The notes under the pieces were generated by a model. It worked only from the letters and a program-made list of their open reading frames with translations. It was not told the origin of the DNA and searched no databases. Below are positions 34,200 through 42,724 of a stretch of 64,000 bases of DNA, one piece after another. Both the position numbers and the translations under genes were made by a program. This stretch comes from Levilactobacillus yonginensis (GTDB lineage: Bacteria; Bacillota; Bacilli; Lactobacillales; Lactobacillaceae), in NCBI RefSeq assembly GCF_964065165.1, contig NZ_OZ061549.1, positions 1,798,001 through 1,862,000 of the forward strand, in the 5' to 3' direction. How positions within the stretch are numbered: the stretch's first letter is position 1; the number at the start of each line of letters is the position of its first letter.

Positions 34200-36494
34200 A
34201 TGAATAAGAGAAGTGATATGAAGGTCCATTATAAGATGTTTAAGAGCGGGAAAGCGTGGGTGTTTGCGAGCATCACGGCTGGAGCGTTGGTCGTTAGTTT
34301 TGGGGGTGTGACTGCCCAGGCGAATGAACAGAGTGTTGCAATGGTTACCACGGAGGTCGAAGTTGCTCCAACCACTACCGCTGCTCAAACCAATTTGGAT
34401 GAATCGGAAGCGACCACCGCTGACCATGGGGAAACGTCAGAAGTACCAGTGTCGACAATACCCGTTGACTCCGCAGCTAGTAGTGAGCCAGCGACCGTTT
34501 CCGTGTCTGAGGAGCAACCAACCGTAGCAGCGCCTGCAACATCGGCTACGGATCCCGCAGCGTCAATGGCAGATCAGCAGTCTGATCCGGCAGCCACGAC
34601 GCGACCAGCGCAAGCAATGACGGTCGTTGAATCTGCGGCTCCGGTCAGTGCCACACCAGAACCAACGACTCGTCCAGCAAATGTAACCGCTTCATCCGCG
34701 GCGAATCAAGCGGGGGCCGACCATACGATTGTTGCTGTGCCACTGGTGCAAGCTGAATTAGCTAAGCCTGCAACGATGCAACTTGCTCATAATAAGGATA
34801 CAGCGACGATTGATCTGTGGATGCCTAATAAAACGTTGCAACAAGTTGTTTTATTAACCCTACAAGGGTTGAATGGTGTGGGTAAGACCTGGGATAGTGT
34901 TGCTGACATCACGCAGGAAGATTTGGCGTTGTTGAAATCCTTAAATATTCGGGGATTTGAAGGGTATTCAACCTATATCGATGGTAAGACGGCGTTCTCA
35001 ATTGAAGGCCTCGAGTATGCTGTTAACTTGGAGAGCATTGATATGGGGAATGATTTTAACGCATCGCCAGGTGCTTACTTTGGAGATTTAGTGGATATTA
35101 AACCGTTGGCTAACTTGCAGCACCTGACAACGGTTGCACTACAGGGAAACCGAATTAAGGACGTGACACCATTAGCAAATTTACAAAACGTGTCGGCATT
35201 AACCATTTACTACAACCACATCCGGGATTTTTCAGCGCTGAAAGGGCAGCACTATGATGAGTTCAAAAATTTTAGTCAGTTTATTTTGCTAGATAAGGTG
35301 ATGATCAATCAGGCTACGCAGACCGGGCACCTGCAGATTCAATGTTTAAACGCTGACGGTTCTGTGGCTCCCTTGGCGGTCTACGGTAGCGTGGTTGGTG
35401 AGCCGGTCTTCAATGATCCGGCTGCTGATGAACCGTTCTATCACTTTTATTATGTGGGAGGGAATGCTGTAGCCGATGGTAACGGCGGGCTGAATTATTC
35501 ATTCATTCAGCCACAGAAACCAGGTGTGACGGAATCACCAGTTCCGGGCTTCGGCGTGGCGCCGTTGCCAGATTATTATTATTTGACGGGCGTAAACCGA
35601 CCTGCCGACAGCGCTATTCCCAACTTTGTGGTGATTCAACCCTATGCCCTGTCCGAGGTCGGCGCAAATGTAGTCGTTCATCATCAAGATGCGGCGGGCA
35701 ACCAGCTGGCACCGGATTCAACGTTAGCGGCTGGACTGGTGGGTGAGAACTACAGTACGGCACCAGTAACCATTCCGGGATATACGTTAACGACGACGCC
35801 AGACAACGCGACGGGCCAGTACGGTGAAACGGCTATTGAGGTAACTTATGTGTACGCCCAGAATGATGGGGAAACTCAGGTTAAGCCGCCAGTAGTGACA
35901 CCACCAGTGACGCAAACGACAGTCACCGTTCATCATCAAACGGCAACGGGTCAGACGGTGGCGGCTGATCAAATTTATGCGGGGCAACCGGGGATGACCT
36001 ATACCACCCAGGCGGCCCAGCTGACGGGGTACGTCCTGCTAACAACGCCCGGCAACGCACAAGGGACGTTTGGTGACACGAATATTACGGTGACCTATAT
36101 TTACGCCCCCTTGCAAACGGATGGTGGCGGTGATCAGGTAAATCCAGGAGAAACGCCGGGAACGACTAATCCGGATGATGGCCAGCAACCACAACCGGGC
36201 GACCAAGGTAATCCAGTGGGGCCATCAACTAGCACCACTGAGGCTACTGGTGACCATGAACCAGTAGCTGATGGCGTAGCGATTGGTGGCGGTAGTGCTA
36301 GCGTAACGCCGGGGCAGGTACAACTGGCACACCATCCAGCAGCAACTGTGACTGGCTCCACGGCTAATGCTCTACCAGAGAACCAGACGGCAACGTTACC
36401 GCAAACAGGAAATCGACAGTCGCCGGCAATTTGGGGAGTTGCTTTATTAATCAGTGTACTAGGGCTATTTGGATTGAAACGGCGGATTAAATAA
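34200..36494 (+). CDS. LPXTG-anchored surface protein with leucine-rich repeats and MucBP repeats
   Basis: This encodes 764 residues. A KxYKxGKxW-type signal is seen in HYKMFKSGKAW (10-20), with a hydrophobic core to about 40 and likely cleavage after AQA. Residues 45-180 are a low-complexity Ala/Thr/Ser/Pro/Glu spacer. Internalin-like leucine-rich repeats follow at about 260-355 (LANLQHLTTVALQGNRIKDV). Two MucBP-type repeats are at about 490-553 and 572-635, each starting VVHHQ or VHHQ and ending VTY(V/I)YA. After a Pro/Gly-rich linker come LPQTG (733-737), a membrane helix and a KRRIK tail. Sortase would link it to peptidoglycan, and a mucus or host-glycan adhesin role is likely (inference). 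It is monocistronic. Confidence 0.93.
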   Translation: MNKRSDMKVHYKMFKSGKAWVFASITAGALVVSFGGVTAQANEQSVAMVTTEVEVAPTTTAAQTNLDESEATTADHGETSEVPVSTIPVDSAASSEPATVSVSEEQPTVAAPATSATDPAASMADQQSDPAATTRPAQAMTVVESAAPVSATPEPTTRPANVTASSAANQAGADHTIVAVPLVQAELAKPATMQLAHNKDTATIDLWMPNKTLQQVVLLTLQGLNGVGKTWDSVADITQEDLALLKSLNIRGFEGYSTYIDGKTAFSIEGLEYAVNLESIDMGNDFNASPGAYFGDLVDIKPLANLQHLTTVALQGNRIKDVTPLANLQNVSALTIYYNHIRDFSALKGQHYDEFKNFSQFILLDKVMINQATQTGHLQIQCLNADGSVAPLAVYGSVVGEPVFNDPAADEPFYHFYYVGGNAVADGNGGLNYSFIQPQKPGVTESPVPGFGVAPLPDYYYLTGVNRPADSAIPNFVVIQPYALSEVGANVVVHHQDAAGNQLAPDSTLAAGLVGENYSTAPVTIPGYTLTTTPDNATGQYGETAIEVTYVYAQNDGETQVKPPVVTPPVTQTTVTVHHQTATGQTVAADQIYAGQPGMTYTTQAAQLTGYVLLTTPGNAQGTFGDTNITVTYIYAPLQTDGGGDQVNPGETPGTTNPDDGQQPQPGDQGNPVGPSTSTTEATGDHEPVADGVAIGGGSASVTPGQVQLAHHPAATVTGSTANALPENQTATLPQTGNRQSPAIWGVALLISVLGLFGLKRRIK

Positions 36495-36496
36495 AT

Positions 36497-36540
36497 AAAA
36501 AAATCGTGGCGCTTCAAATTGATGAAGGTCGCGATTTTTT
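36497..36540. terminator. Terminator between LPXTG gene and rpiR-type gene
   Basis: AAAAAAATCG...CTTC pairs with GAAG...CGATTTTTT with small internal mismatches. It serves both convergent genes. Confidence 0.75.
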
Positions 36541-36543
36541 TAT

Positions 36544-37386
36544 TTATTGATGTTTTTTGAGAATGACCTGGCGGATATCTTTTAAAACGTTATCAGCCGC
36601 ATCGCCAAAGTATTGGGCAGTCAGCATGTATAGGCAATCATTTATCGCTAGTTGTGACGTTAACGATAGGAGTGCTTCTGATCGATAACGAGAATCTTCA
36701 GAGATTGAAAAGAAATTTACGTTACCAAAGTCAGCTAAAGGTGAGTTGGGAAAGCTAGTGATGACGATAATGGGGACGTGCTTATGCTTTAGAGCACGGG
36801 CAATATCTAAGGTGTCGGTGTCGTTGCCAGTATGGGAGGTGACAACAGCACAGTCATCTTCGGTTAATCTTGAAGCCTGCATAAGGGCTAGGTGGTATTC
36901 GTCGTCGTGCAAAACCGTTAGCGGTACCCGTAGAAATTTATGATAAGCGTCAAGGGCAACGATGTTAGAGCCACCGAGTCCAAAAAATTCGAGCCGGTTT
37001 GAGTGTACGATGTAGTGAATAGCCCGTTTAAGGTCATCTTCATTCATCAAGTCAAACGTACCATTCAAGGTTTCAATGTTTGCATCCAGCGTTTTTTTGG
37101 CAACCATCATGGGGGTGTCGGTGTCTGAAATTTCCTGAATAATTGGCGTGTCTTCTTCCATCTGATTGGAGAGCGCCCATTTTAATTGAGAATAGTTTGT
37201 GTAGCCGAGTTGCTTGGCAAAACGGGAGATGGTGGCAACAGACACGTGACAATCAGTTGCCATTTCGGTAACGGTTTTCGAAGAAGCGTTGGTCCCGTTG
37301 ATAATGATGTAATCGGCTATCCGTTTACTGCTTCGACCCAGTTCTGGATATATTTTTTTGATACGTTCGATAATGCTAAGTTCCAT
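36544..37386 (-). CDS. RpiR/MurR-family regulator, probable ula operon regulator
   Basis: The start at 37386 (280 residues, MELSIIERIKK) is supported by AAGGGAG about 8 bases upstream; a longer frame lacks a site. The N-terminal domain (1-77) is an RpiR helix-turn-helix, with MATDCHVSVATISRFAKQLGY. The C-terminal SIS domain (about 120-250) includes FGLGGSN and TSHTGNDTDTL and should bind a phosphosugar. It is divergent from ulaC-ulaA-ulaB-ulaG, so it probably responds to ascorbate 6-phosphate or a derivative (inference from context). E. coli UlaR belongs to a different family, DeoR. Confidence 0.88.
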   Translation of the reverse strand: MELSIIERIKKIYPELGRSSKRIADYIIINGTNASSKTVTEMATDCHVSVATISRFAKQLGYTNYSQLKWALSNQMEEDTPIIQEISDTDTPMMVAKKTLDANIETLNGTFDLMNEDDLKRAIHYIVHSNRLEFFGLGGSNIVALDAYHKFLRVPLTVLHDDEYHLALMQASRLTEDDCAVVTSHTGNDTDTLDIARALKHKHVPIIVITSFPNSPLADFGNVNFFSISEDSRYRSEALLSLTSQLAINDCLYMLTAQYFGDAADNVLKDIRQVILKKHQ

Positions 37387-37460
37387 ATTTAATTCTCCCT
37401 TAAGTATTCGCCAGTGAGTTTGTGTCATAACCTTAACATTTGAATTTCTGTTTTTCTACC

Positions 37461-37488
37461 TTGCAATGAAAGCGCTTATGAGTATAAT
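37461..37488 (+). promoter_or_regulatory. ula operon promoter with a cre-like site in the spacer
   Basis: TTGCAA (37461-37466) and TATAAT (37483-37488) are 16 bases apart. TGAAAGCGCTTATG (37467-37480) fills the spacer and matches the CcpA cre consensus except at its right end. Binding there would block the polymerase, giving glucose repression. Confidence 0.6.
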
Positions 37489-37581
37489 CGAAAATGTAAA
37501 AAAGAATCAAATAATTTGTTTTAATAATGACGAATATTTACATAGCGTTTCAGCTTTTATTCATGTAAGGGGGACTTATAG

Positions 37582-38040
37582 ATGGCTAAAAATCCAAATT
37601 TGTCGATTGATCAAGTCCAATTAAAGGTTCATGCCGATGATTGGGAAGACGCGATTAAGGTTGCAGCACAGCCGTTAGTAGACAGTGACAACATCACGGA
37701 TGGTTATGTGAACGCAATGATTCAATCGGTTAAGCAATTGGGGCCGTATATTGTTATTGCACCGGGATTAGCTTTAGGTCATGCTAGACCTTCAGCAGAT
37801 GTTCATCGGACCGGCTTTGCTATTGCAACGTTGCGTGATCCCGTGAAGTTTGGGAACAAAGATAACGATCCCGTAGATTTAGTCGTTATTTTAGCCTCCG
37901 TTAATGATACGGATCATTTGGCTTTGTTGCAAAAAATTGTGGCATTTCTTAATGAACCAAGTAATTTGAGAGTCTTGAGAAATGCAACGACCGCTGTTGA
38001 AGCTCAAAAAATCGTTAATCAGATTAATGGGGGGAACTAG
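37582..38040 (+). CDS. ulaC: PTS ascorbate-type EIIA component
   Basis: This cytoplasmic phosphocarrier (152 residues) passes phosphate from HPr to the EIIB protein. It belongs to the mannitol/fructose EIIA fold. The active His67 is in APGLALGHARPS, and the later VDLVVILASVNDTDHLALL segment is conserved in UlaC. An AAGGGGG site lies 10 bases before the ATG. It is the first gene of ulaC-ulaA-ulaB-ulaG; ulaA starts 2 bases after its stop, so translation is coupled. Confidence 0.92.
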   Translation: MAKNPNLSIDQVQLKVHADDWEDAIKVAAQPLVDSDNITDGYVNAMIQSVKQLGPYIVIAPGLALGHARPSADVHRTGFAIATLRDPVKFGNKDNDPVDLVVILASVNDTDHLALLQKIVAFLNEPSNLRVLRNATTAVEAQKIVNQINGGN

Positions 38041-38042
38041 AC

Positions 38043-39368
38043 ATGCAAGTGATAAACTTTTTGGTTTACCAGGTTCTCAGCAACGAAACGATCTTTCTAG
38101 GTTTAGTTGCTCTGGTAGGCTTGCTATTACAACGAAAAAAATTCCCACAGGTGATTGATGGTACTGTAAAAACGGTCATTGGGTTGACGGTGCTCTCTTC
38201 GGGTGCTGGTATTTTAATTTCGTCGTTGTCGCCAGTGGTTACGAAGCTCAATTCAACACTACATGTCAAAGGCGTTTTACCTACCAACGATGCTGTGTTT
38301 GGGGTCGTCTTACGGTTTAGTACGATTGCAAAGGATACGGTTATTACATTCTTATTGGCGTTCTTCCTACACTTGATCTTAGTAAGGATTACTCCGGGTA
38401 AGGACTTTAAAAACGCTTATTTGACGGCTCACCTAATGCTTTACCATGCAGCTTTTATGAACGTGACGTTGCCGGTGGTCTTACACACAAATGGTTTCTG
38501 GACCGTGGTGGTTGGAACAATTTTAAACGCCATTTACTACACGTACTCACCTGCAATTCCACGAATCATTTCTCGCCCATGGATGCATGATGTCTCAACG
38601 TTAGGATTTATGGATCAAGTAGGGTCGGTTCTGGCCCACTTTATTGGCAAGTGGTTTGGTAGTTCAAAGCCAGAACAAGATGCTGATAACATGAAACTCC
38701 CTAAGTGGGCCTCAATGTTTCGTGACAATACGATTGTCCTGTTTTTCTTGATGCCAATTATCTTTATTGGCATTGGCTTAGCTGTTGGTCAGAGTGGGAT
38801 TCAGTCTTTAGCTGGAACTGGTCCGGATGCGATTAACTGGATTATGTGGCTGATTATTCAAGGATTTACGTTTACTGCTGGAATTGTCATCTTATTGTCT
38901 GGGGTTCGGATGTTCATCGGTTCAATTGTCCCAGCGTTTAAAGGAATTTCTGATAAATTCTTGCCGGGAGCCATTCCAGCTTTGGATGCACCAACGATTT
39001 TTCCTTACTCCCCGATGGGTGGCATGTTTGGTTTCTTGGGTTCCACGGTTGGTTGTATTTTAGTGACGTTTGCCACGATCCTATTCCATTCGCCAGTGAT
39101 TGTTTTCCCAAGTCCTATCATTATGTACTTTGATGGTAATGTCATGGGGGTATTTGGCAACAAGGCTGGCGGCTGGCGTGGTGCAATTATGGCTGGGCTT
39201 ATCACAGGTATTATTTCTTCAGCCGCAGTTATTCTGTTCTACCCACTAACCGGTGCCGTTTATGGTAGTGGCTTAACTTGGTCAAACATTGACTACGCGG
39301 TTGTCTGGATGCCATTGATGTACTTATTGAAGGTGATTCGAACGTTAGTGGTTGGCATGATTCTTTAA
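38043..39368 (+). CDS. ulaA: PTS ascorbate-specific EIIC permease
   Basis: This encodes 441 residues with about 11 membrane segments, the normal size of UlaA/SgaT. It imports L-ascorbate as it is phosphorylated by the EIIB protein. Family-typical stretches include LLLQRKKFPQVIDG near the N-terminus, TIKTxIG-like VKTVIGLTVLSSGAG, and FPYSPMGGMFGFLG and FFDGNVMG-like YFDGNVMGVFGN near residues 320-365. It lacks fused EIIA or EIIB domains, which are encoded by the flanking genes. Confidence 0.93.
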   Translation: MQVINFLVYQVLSNETIFLGLVALVGLLLQRKKFPQVIDGTVKTVIGLTVLSSGAGILISSLSPVVTKLNSTLHVKGVLPTNDAVFGVVLRFSTIAKDTVITFLLAFFLHLILVRITPGKDFKNAYLTAHLMLYHAAFMNVTLPVVLHTNGFWTVVVGTILNAIYYTYSPAIPRIISRPWMHDVSTLGFMDQVGSVLAHFIGKWFGSSKPEQDADNMKLPKWASMFRDNTIVLFFLMPIIFIGIGLAVGQSGIQSLAGTGPDAINWIMWLIIQGFTFTAGIVILLSGVRMFIGSIVPAFKGISDKFLPGAIPALDAPTIFPYSPMGGMFGFLGSTVGCILVTFATILFHSPVIVFPSPIIMYFDGNVMGVFGNKAGGWRGAIMAGLITGIISSAAVILFYPLTGAVYGSGLTWSNIDYAVVWMPLMYLLKVIRTLVVGMIL

Positions 39369-39405
39369 AAAAGATGTCTCAGAATAAGATTTGGAGGGCT
39401 CTATC

Positions 39406-39690
39406 ATGAAAATTATTGCGGTATGTGGTTTAGGTGTTGGTTCCAGTGTTATTGCCAAGATGAATATTGAAAGTATCGTCTCAGATGAAGGGAAAGATGA
39501 TGTCACAGTTGATACGATTGACTTAGGAAGCATTCGCAGTGCACCTGCAGATATTTACGTTACAACGCGTGAACTCTTTGATAACTTTCCAGAAGAGGAT
39601 AAGGCTAAGACGATTGTTCTGACAAATTTTGTAGATAAGAACGATATCAAAGCCCACTTGGACCCTAAGATGGCAGAACTTCAAAAGTAA
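39406..39690 (+). CDS. ulaB: PTS ascorbate-specific EIIB component
   Basis: This is a 94-residue protein starting at the ATG at 39406, 8 bases after GGAGG; an upstream in-frame start has no site. The phosphorylated Cys7 sits in the P-loop-like VCGLGVGSS, typical of the lactose/ascorbate EIIB fold. It receives phosphate from UlaC and passes it to ascorbate bound by UlaA. It lies 37 bases after ulaA and 29 bases before ulaG. Confidence 0.93.
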   Translation: MKIIAVCGLGVGSSVIAKMNIESIVSDEGKDDVTVDTIDLGSIRSAPADIYVTTRELFDNFPEEDKAKTIVLTNFVDKNDIKAHLDPKMAELQK

Positions 39691-39719
39691 CGCTTTTACG
39701 TGAGGAGCATGAATAAACA

Positions 39720-40793
39720 ATGGTAGTAGATAACGTAAATGATGTGACTGAGCAGACTTGGAAAGATGAAGTTTTTCCCGAGTGGGGGACGTGGTTGAAC
39801 GAAGAAATTGATCGAACAAAGGTTGCTCAGGGGAAGTTCGCAATGTGGTGGCTGGTCAACATGGGAATCTGGATTAAGTCCGATCAACAGACTAGTGTGG
39901 CCATCGATTTGTGGTGCGGGACTGGTAAAACGACACATGATAAGCCGGATATGTCTCCGCGCCATCAATGGTCCCGATTGACTGGTGGTCGGAAAATTCA
40001 ACCCAATTTACGGGCGCAACCGATGGTAATTAATCCGTTTGCGATTCACCACTTGGATGCGTATTTAGTTACCCACTTTCACCACGATCACATTGATATG
40101 AATGTCGCAGCGGCAATTCTGCAAAACGTTGAAGAGCCGATTCCTTTTATTGGACCCAAAGATGTGGTTGATCAGTGGCTAGATTGGGGAGTACCAGCGG
40201 ATCGGTGCCAGGTGGTCAAACCGGGTGATATTGTTAAAATAAAAGATGTTGAAATTGACGTGACTGATTCTTTCGATCGTTCTGTCTTGATTACTGATCC
40301 GGATGAAAAGAATTTACCGGATGATAGTCAGGTGCCAGACATGGATGAGCGAGCCGTTAACTACGTCATCAAGACGAGTGCCGGCAATATTTATGATGCT
40401 GCCGACTCTCACTACTCAGCCTATTTTGCAAAACACGGACAGGATTTTGATATCGACGTTGCCGTGGTGGCGTACGGCGAGAACCCAATCGGTGTCCAGG
40501 ATAAGATGACCTCAGTGGATGTTCTACGTGCTGCAGAAGCCTTACAAACGAACGTGGTTATTCCCTTGCACTGGGATGTTTGGTCGAACATGTTGGGTGA
40601 TCCTACAGAAGTAGAACAAGTCTGGAAGCTGCGAAAAGAACGCTTTGATTACAAGTTCCATCCATTCTCATGGTTACCGGGTGGGCATTTCATTTATCCG
40701 GATGATAAAAATAAGCTGGAATACTATCATGAACGTGGTTTTGAAGACCGCTATACGCATGATATCAACCTGCCCTATAAGTCGTTCCTATAA
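39720..40793 (+). CDS. ulaG: L-ascorbate 6-phosphate lactonase
   Basis: This metallo-beta-lactamase-fold enzyme (357 residues) opens the lactone ring of L-ascorbate 6-phosphate to 3-keto-L-gulonate 6-phosphate. The metal-binding motif THFHHDHID is at 118-126. Further ligands are likely in AADSHY (about 223) and PLHWDVW (about 282). The full length and the C-terminal LPGGHFIYP block agree with UlaG. It ends the operon. The next enzymes, UlaD, UlaE and UlaF, are not in the window, so the pathway is incomplete here unless they are encoded elsewhere. Confidence 0.94.
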   Translation: MVVDNVNDVTEQTWKDEVFPEWGTWLNEEIDRTKVAQGKFAMWWLVNMGIWIKSDQQTSVAIDLWCGTGKTTHDKPDMSPRHQWSRLTGGRKIQPNLRAQPMVINPFAIHHLDAYLVTHFHHDHIDMNVAAAILQNVEEPIPFIGPKDVVDQWLDWGVPADRCQVVKPGDIVKIKDVEIDVTDSFDRSVLITDPDEKNLPDDSQVPDMDERAVNYVIKTSAGNIYDAADSHYSAYFAKHGQDFDIDVAVVAYGENPIGVQDKMTSVDVLRAAEALQTNVVIPLHWDVWSNMLGDPTEVEQVWKLRKERFDYKFHPFSWLPGGHFIYPDDKNKLEYYHERGFEDRYTHDINLPYKSFL

Positions 40794-40800
40794 TTAATCA

Positions 40801-40836
40801 AAAAACCGCTCATCGGAATTTCGATGAGCGGTTTTT
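40801..40836. terminator. Bidirectional terminator between ulaG and zwf
   Basis: AAAAACCGCTCATCG pairs with CGATGAGCGGTTTTT around a six-base loop. Confidence 0.93.
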
Positions 40837-40845
40837 GTTTCATGA

Positions 40846-42333
40846 TTAGTTGTTCAAACGGTAGATCCATTCACGGTGGTCGCGTTGAATTAATTCTTCA
40901 GCAGCGGCTGGACCCATTGAATGTGGCGTGTAGTTAGGGAATTGTGGTTCTTGTAAGTCCCAAACACGACGGATTTGGTCAACGAACTTCCATGCGTAGG
41001 AAACTTCTGGCCAGCTGGAGAAGTTGGTTCCATCGCCATTCAAGACATCATGGATCAAACGTTCGTATGGTTCTGGCGTATCCTTGGACTTTTCAGCATC
41101 AACCAAGTAATCCAACTTGATTGGTTCCGTTGAGAAGCCGGTGTCGTTCGTCTTGGCGTTCAATTGCAGTGAGAACCCTGCGTGTGGTTCAACGAAGATT
41201 GTCAAAACGTTGGCAGCCAAAGGTGTGTTTTGTGATTGTGGGAAGGCAAAGATATCAACTAGTGGACGCTTGAAGACAACGTCAACTCGCGTGAACTTGT
41301 CGGCTAACATCTTACCAGTCCGAACGTAGAATGGGGTGCCTGACCAGCGATAGTTATCAAATAATAACTTACCAGCAACGAAAGTTTCAGTCGTTGAATC
41401 AACTGGAACGTTGTCTTCGTGACGGTAGTCTGGTTGATCGTTAACGGCACCGTATTGGCCACGAACGAAGTTAGTTGCGGCGTCAGCAACGTTGTAGACC
41501 CGCAGGCTCCGTAAAGCCTTCACTTTTTCAGCCCGGATATCAGTATCCGTGAAGGCAACTGGTTGTTCCATGGCTAACAAGGAGACAATTTGCATGATGT
41601 GATTTTGGACCATGTCACGCAAAGCACCGCTGTTATCGTAGTAGGAAGCTCGTTCTTCAACCCCTAATTTTTCGGACAACGTTACTTGGATGTTATCAAT
41701 GTAACGGTTGTTCCAAAGGGATTCAACTAGGGTGTTCCCAAAGCGTAAGGCTTCAATATTTTGAATCATTTCCTTACCTAAGTAGTGGTCGATTCGGAAG
41801 ATTTGGTCTTCTTCGAAGGACTTGCTTAAAGCATCGTTTAATTCCTTAGCGGAGTCGTAGTCACGGCCAAATGGCTTTTCGATGACCAGACGGTTGAAGG
41901 CGTCCTTGTTCGTAGACATCAGACCTTGTGTCTTCAAGTCTTGGGCAATGGTACCGAAGAATTGTGGTGCCATGGACAGGTAGAAGATTCGGTTGCCGTC
42001 TAATTTGTATTTCTTATCAAGCTTGTCAGCGGCGTCCTTTAAGACGGAGTAGTGAGCAACGTTCGTAACGTCATGTGCTTGGTAGTAGAAGTGAGAAATG
42101 AAGTCAGTTGCTTCCTTAGAGTCTGAACGGTTACCGCTATCAGCCAGAGACTTCTTGATAGCTGCCCGGAACTTTTCATCGTCAAGCGTTTGACGGGAAG
42201 TCCCGATAACTGCGAAATGAGACCGCAAGTTACCCTTCCGATAGAGGTTGAACAGACTTGGGTAGAGTTTCCGGTAAGCTAAGTCACCAGTACCACCGAA
42301 GAATACGAATAAAGCTTTACGTTCAGTTGCCAC
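40846..42333 (-). CDS. zwf: Glucose-6-phosphate 1-dehydrogenase
   Basis: This encodes 495 residues and oxidises glucose 6-phosphate to 6-phosphogluconolactone, entry to the oxidative pentose phosphate pathway. The coenzyme-binding GGTGDLAYRKL (13-23) has the family GxxGDLA pattern. The active-site RIDHYLGKE is at about 180-188 and EKPFGRD at about 152-158. The C-terminal VPFYVRTGK-like TPFYVRTGK is present. AGGAG lies 10 bases before the ATG. It is monocistronic, and with gnd it covers two of three steps of the pathway; 6-phosphogluconolactonase is not in the window. Confidence 0.97.
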   Translation of the reverse strand: MATERKALFVFFGGTGDLAYRKLYPSLFNLYRKGNLRSHFAVIGTSRQTLDDEKFRAAIKKSLADSGNRSDSKEATDFISHFYYQAHDVTNVAHYSVLKDAADKLDKKYKLDGNRIFYLSMAPQFFGTIAQDLKTQGLMSTNKDAFNRLVIEKPFGRDYDSAKELNDALSKSFEEDQIFRIDHYLGKEMIQNIEALRFGNTLVESLWNNRYIDNIQVTLSEKLGVEERASYYDNSGALRDMVQNHIMQIVSLLAMEQPVAFTDTDIRAEKVKALRSLRVYNVADAATNFVRGQYGAVNDQPDYRHEDNVPVDSTTETFVAGKLLFDNYRWSGTPFYVRTGKMLADKFTRVDVVFKRPLVDIFAFPQSQNTPLAANVLTIFVEPHAGFSLQLNAKTNDTGFSTEPIKLDYLVDAEKSKDTPEPYERLIHDVLNGDGTNFSSWPEVSYAWKFVDQIRRVWDLQEPQFPNYTPHSMGPAAAEELIQRDHREWIYRLNN

Positions 42334-42683
42334 GAGATCGTCACTCCTTAAATTTTAAGTACGTTATATGAGTAGTATCTACAAATAGAGAAAACAATAA
42401 TTAATCGGTTATTCAGTGTGGGAGCAAAACCACACTGAGTCCGCGAGTTATCTAAACGACTGTCTAGACCACTTCAAAAAGGAATTATACACTACTTCGT
42501 CATGAAAAGCTAACTTTTTAAAGCAAGAATTTTAAATTTAGACAACCGGTTGCAATGCTGTACAAACAACGTTTTCAGCCGAAACTCATTTTCATGAAAG
42601 CAAATCAATTTGTATAGATTATAATGGAAACGGCTTTCGTTAATCGGTTAAAATGAAATCGCTAACACTTGTAGTTTAGCAGA
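42334..42683. other. Intergenic region upstream of zwf with a short hairpin
   Basis: No gene is supported. TCAGTGTGG (42413-42421) and CCACACTGA (42430-42438) form a 9-bp hairpin in the probable 5' leader of zwf, without a T-run on either strand. The rest is AT-rich. Confidence 0.45.
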
Positions 42684-42713
42684 AAGCCCCGTCACTGCAA
42701 GCATAACGGGGTC
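42684..42713 (-). terminator. Weak terminator of the second LPXTG gene
   Basis: CCCCGT and ACGGGG arms with a 13-base loop. On the minus strand only CTTTCT follows, so termination may be inefficient. Confidence 0.5.
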
Positions 42714-42724
42714 AAATACTGAAA

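Noticed and set aside
42413..42438. Riboswitch or terminator in the zwf leader
   Set aside because: It is only a 9-bp hairpin without a T-run or recognisable conserved core.
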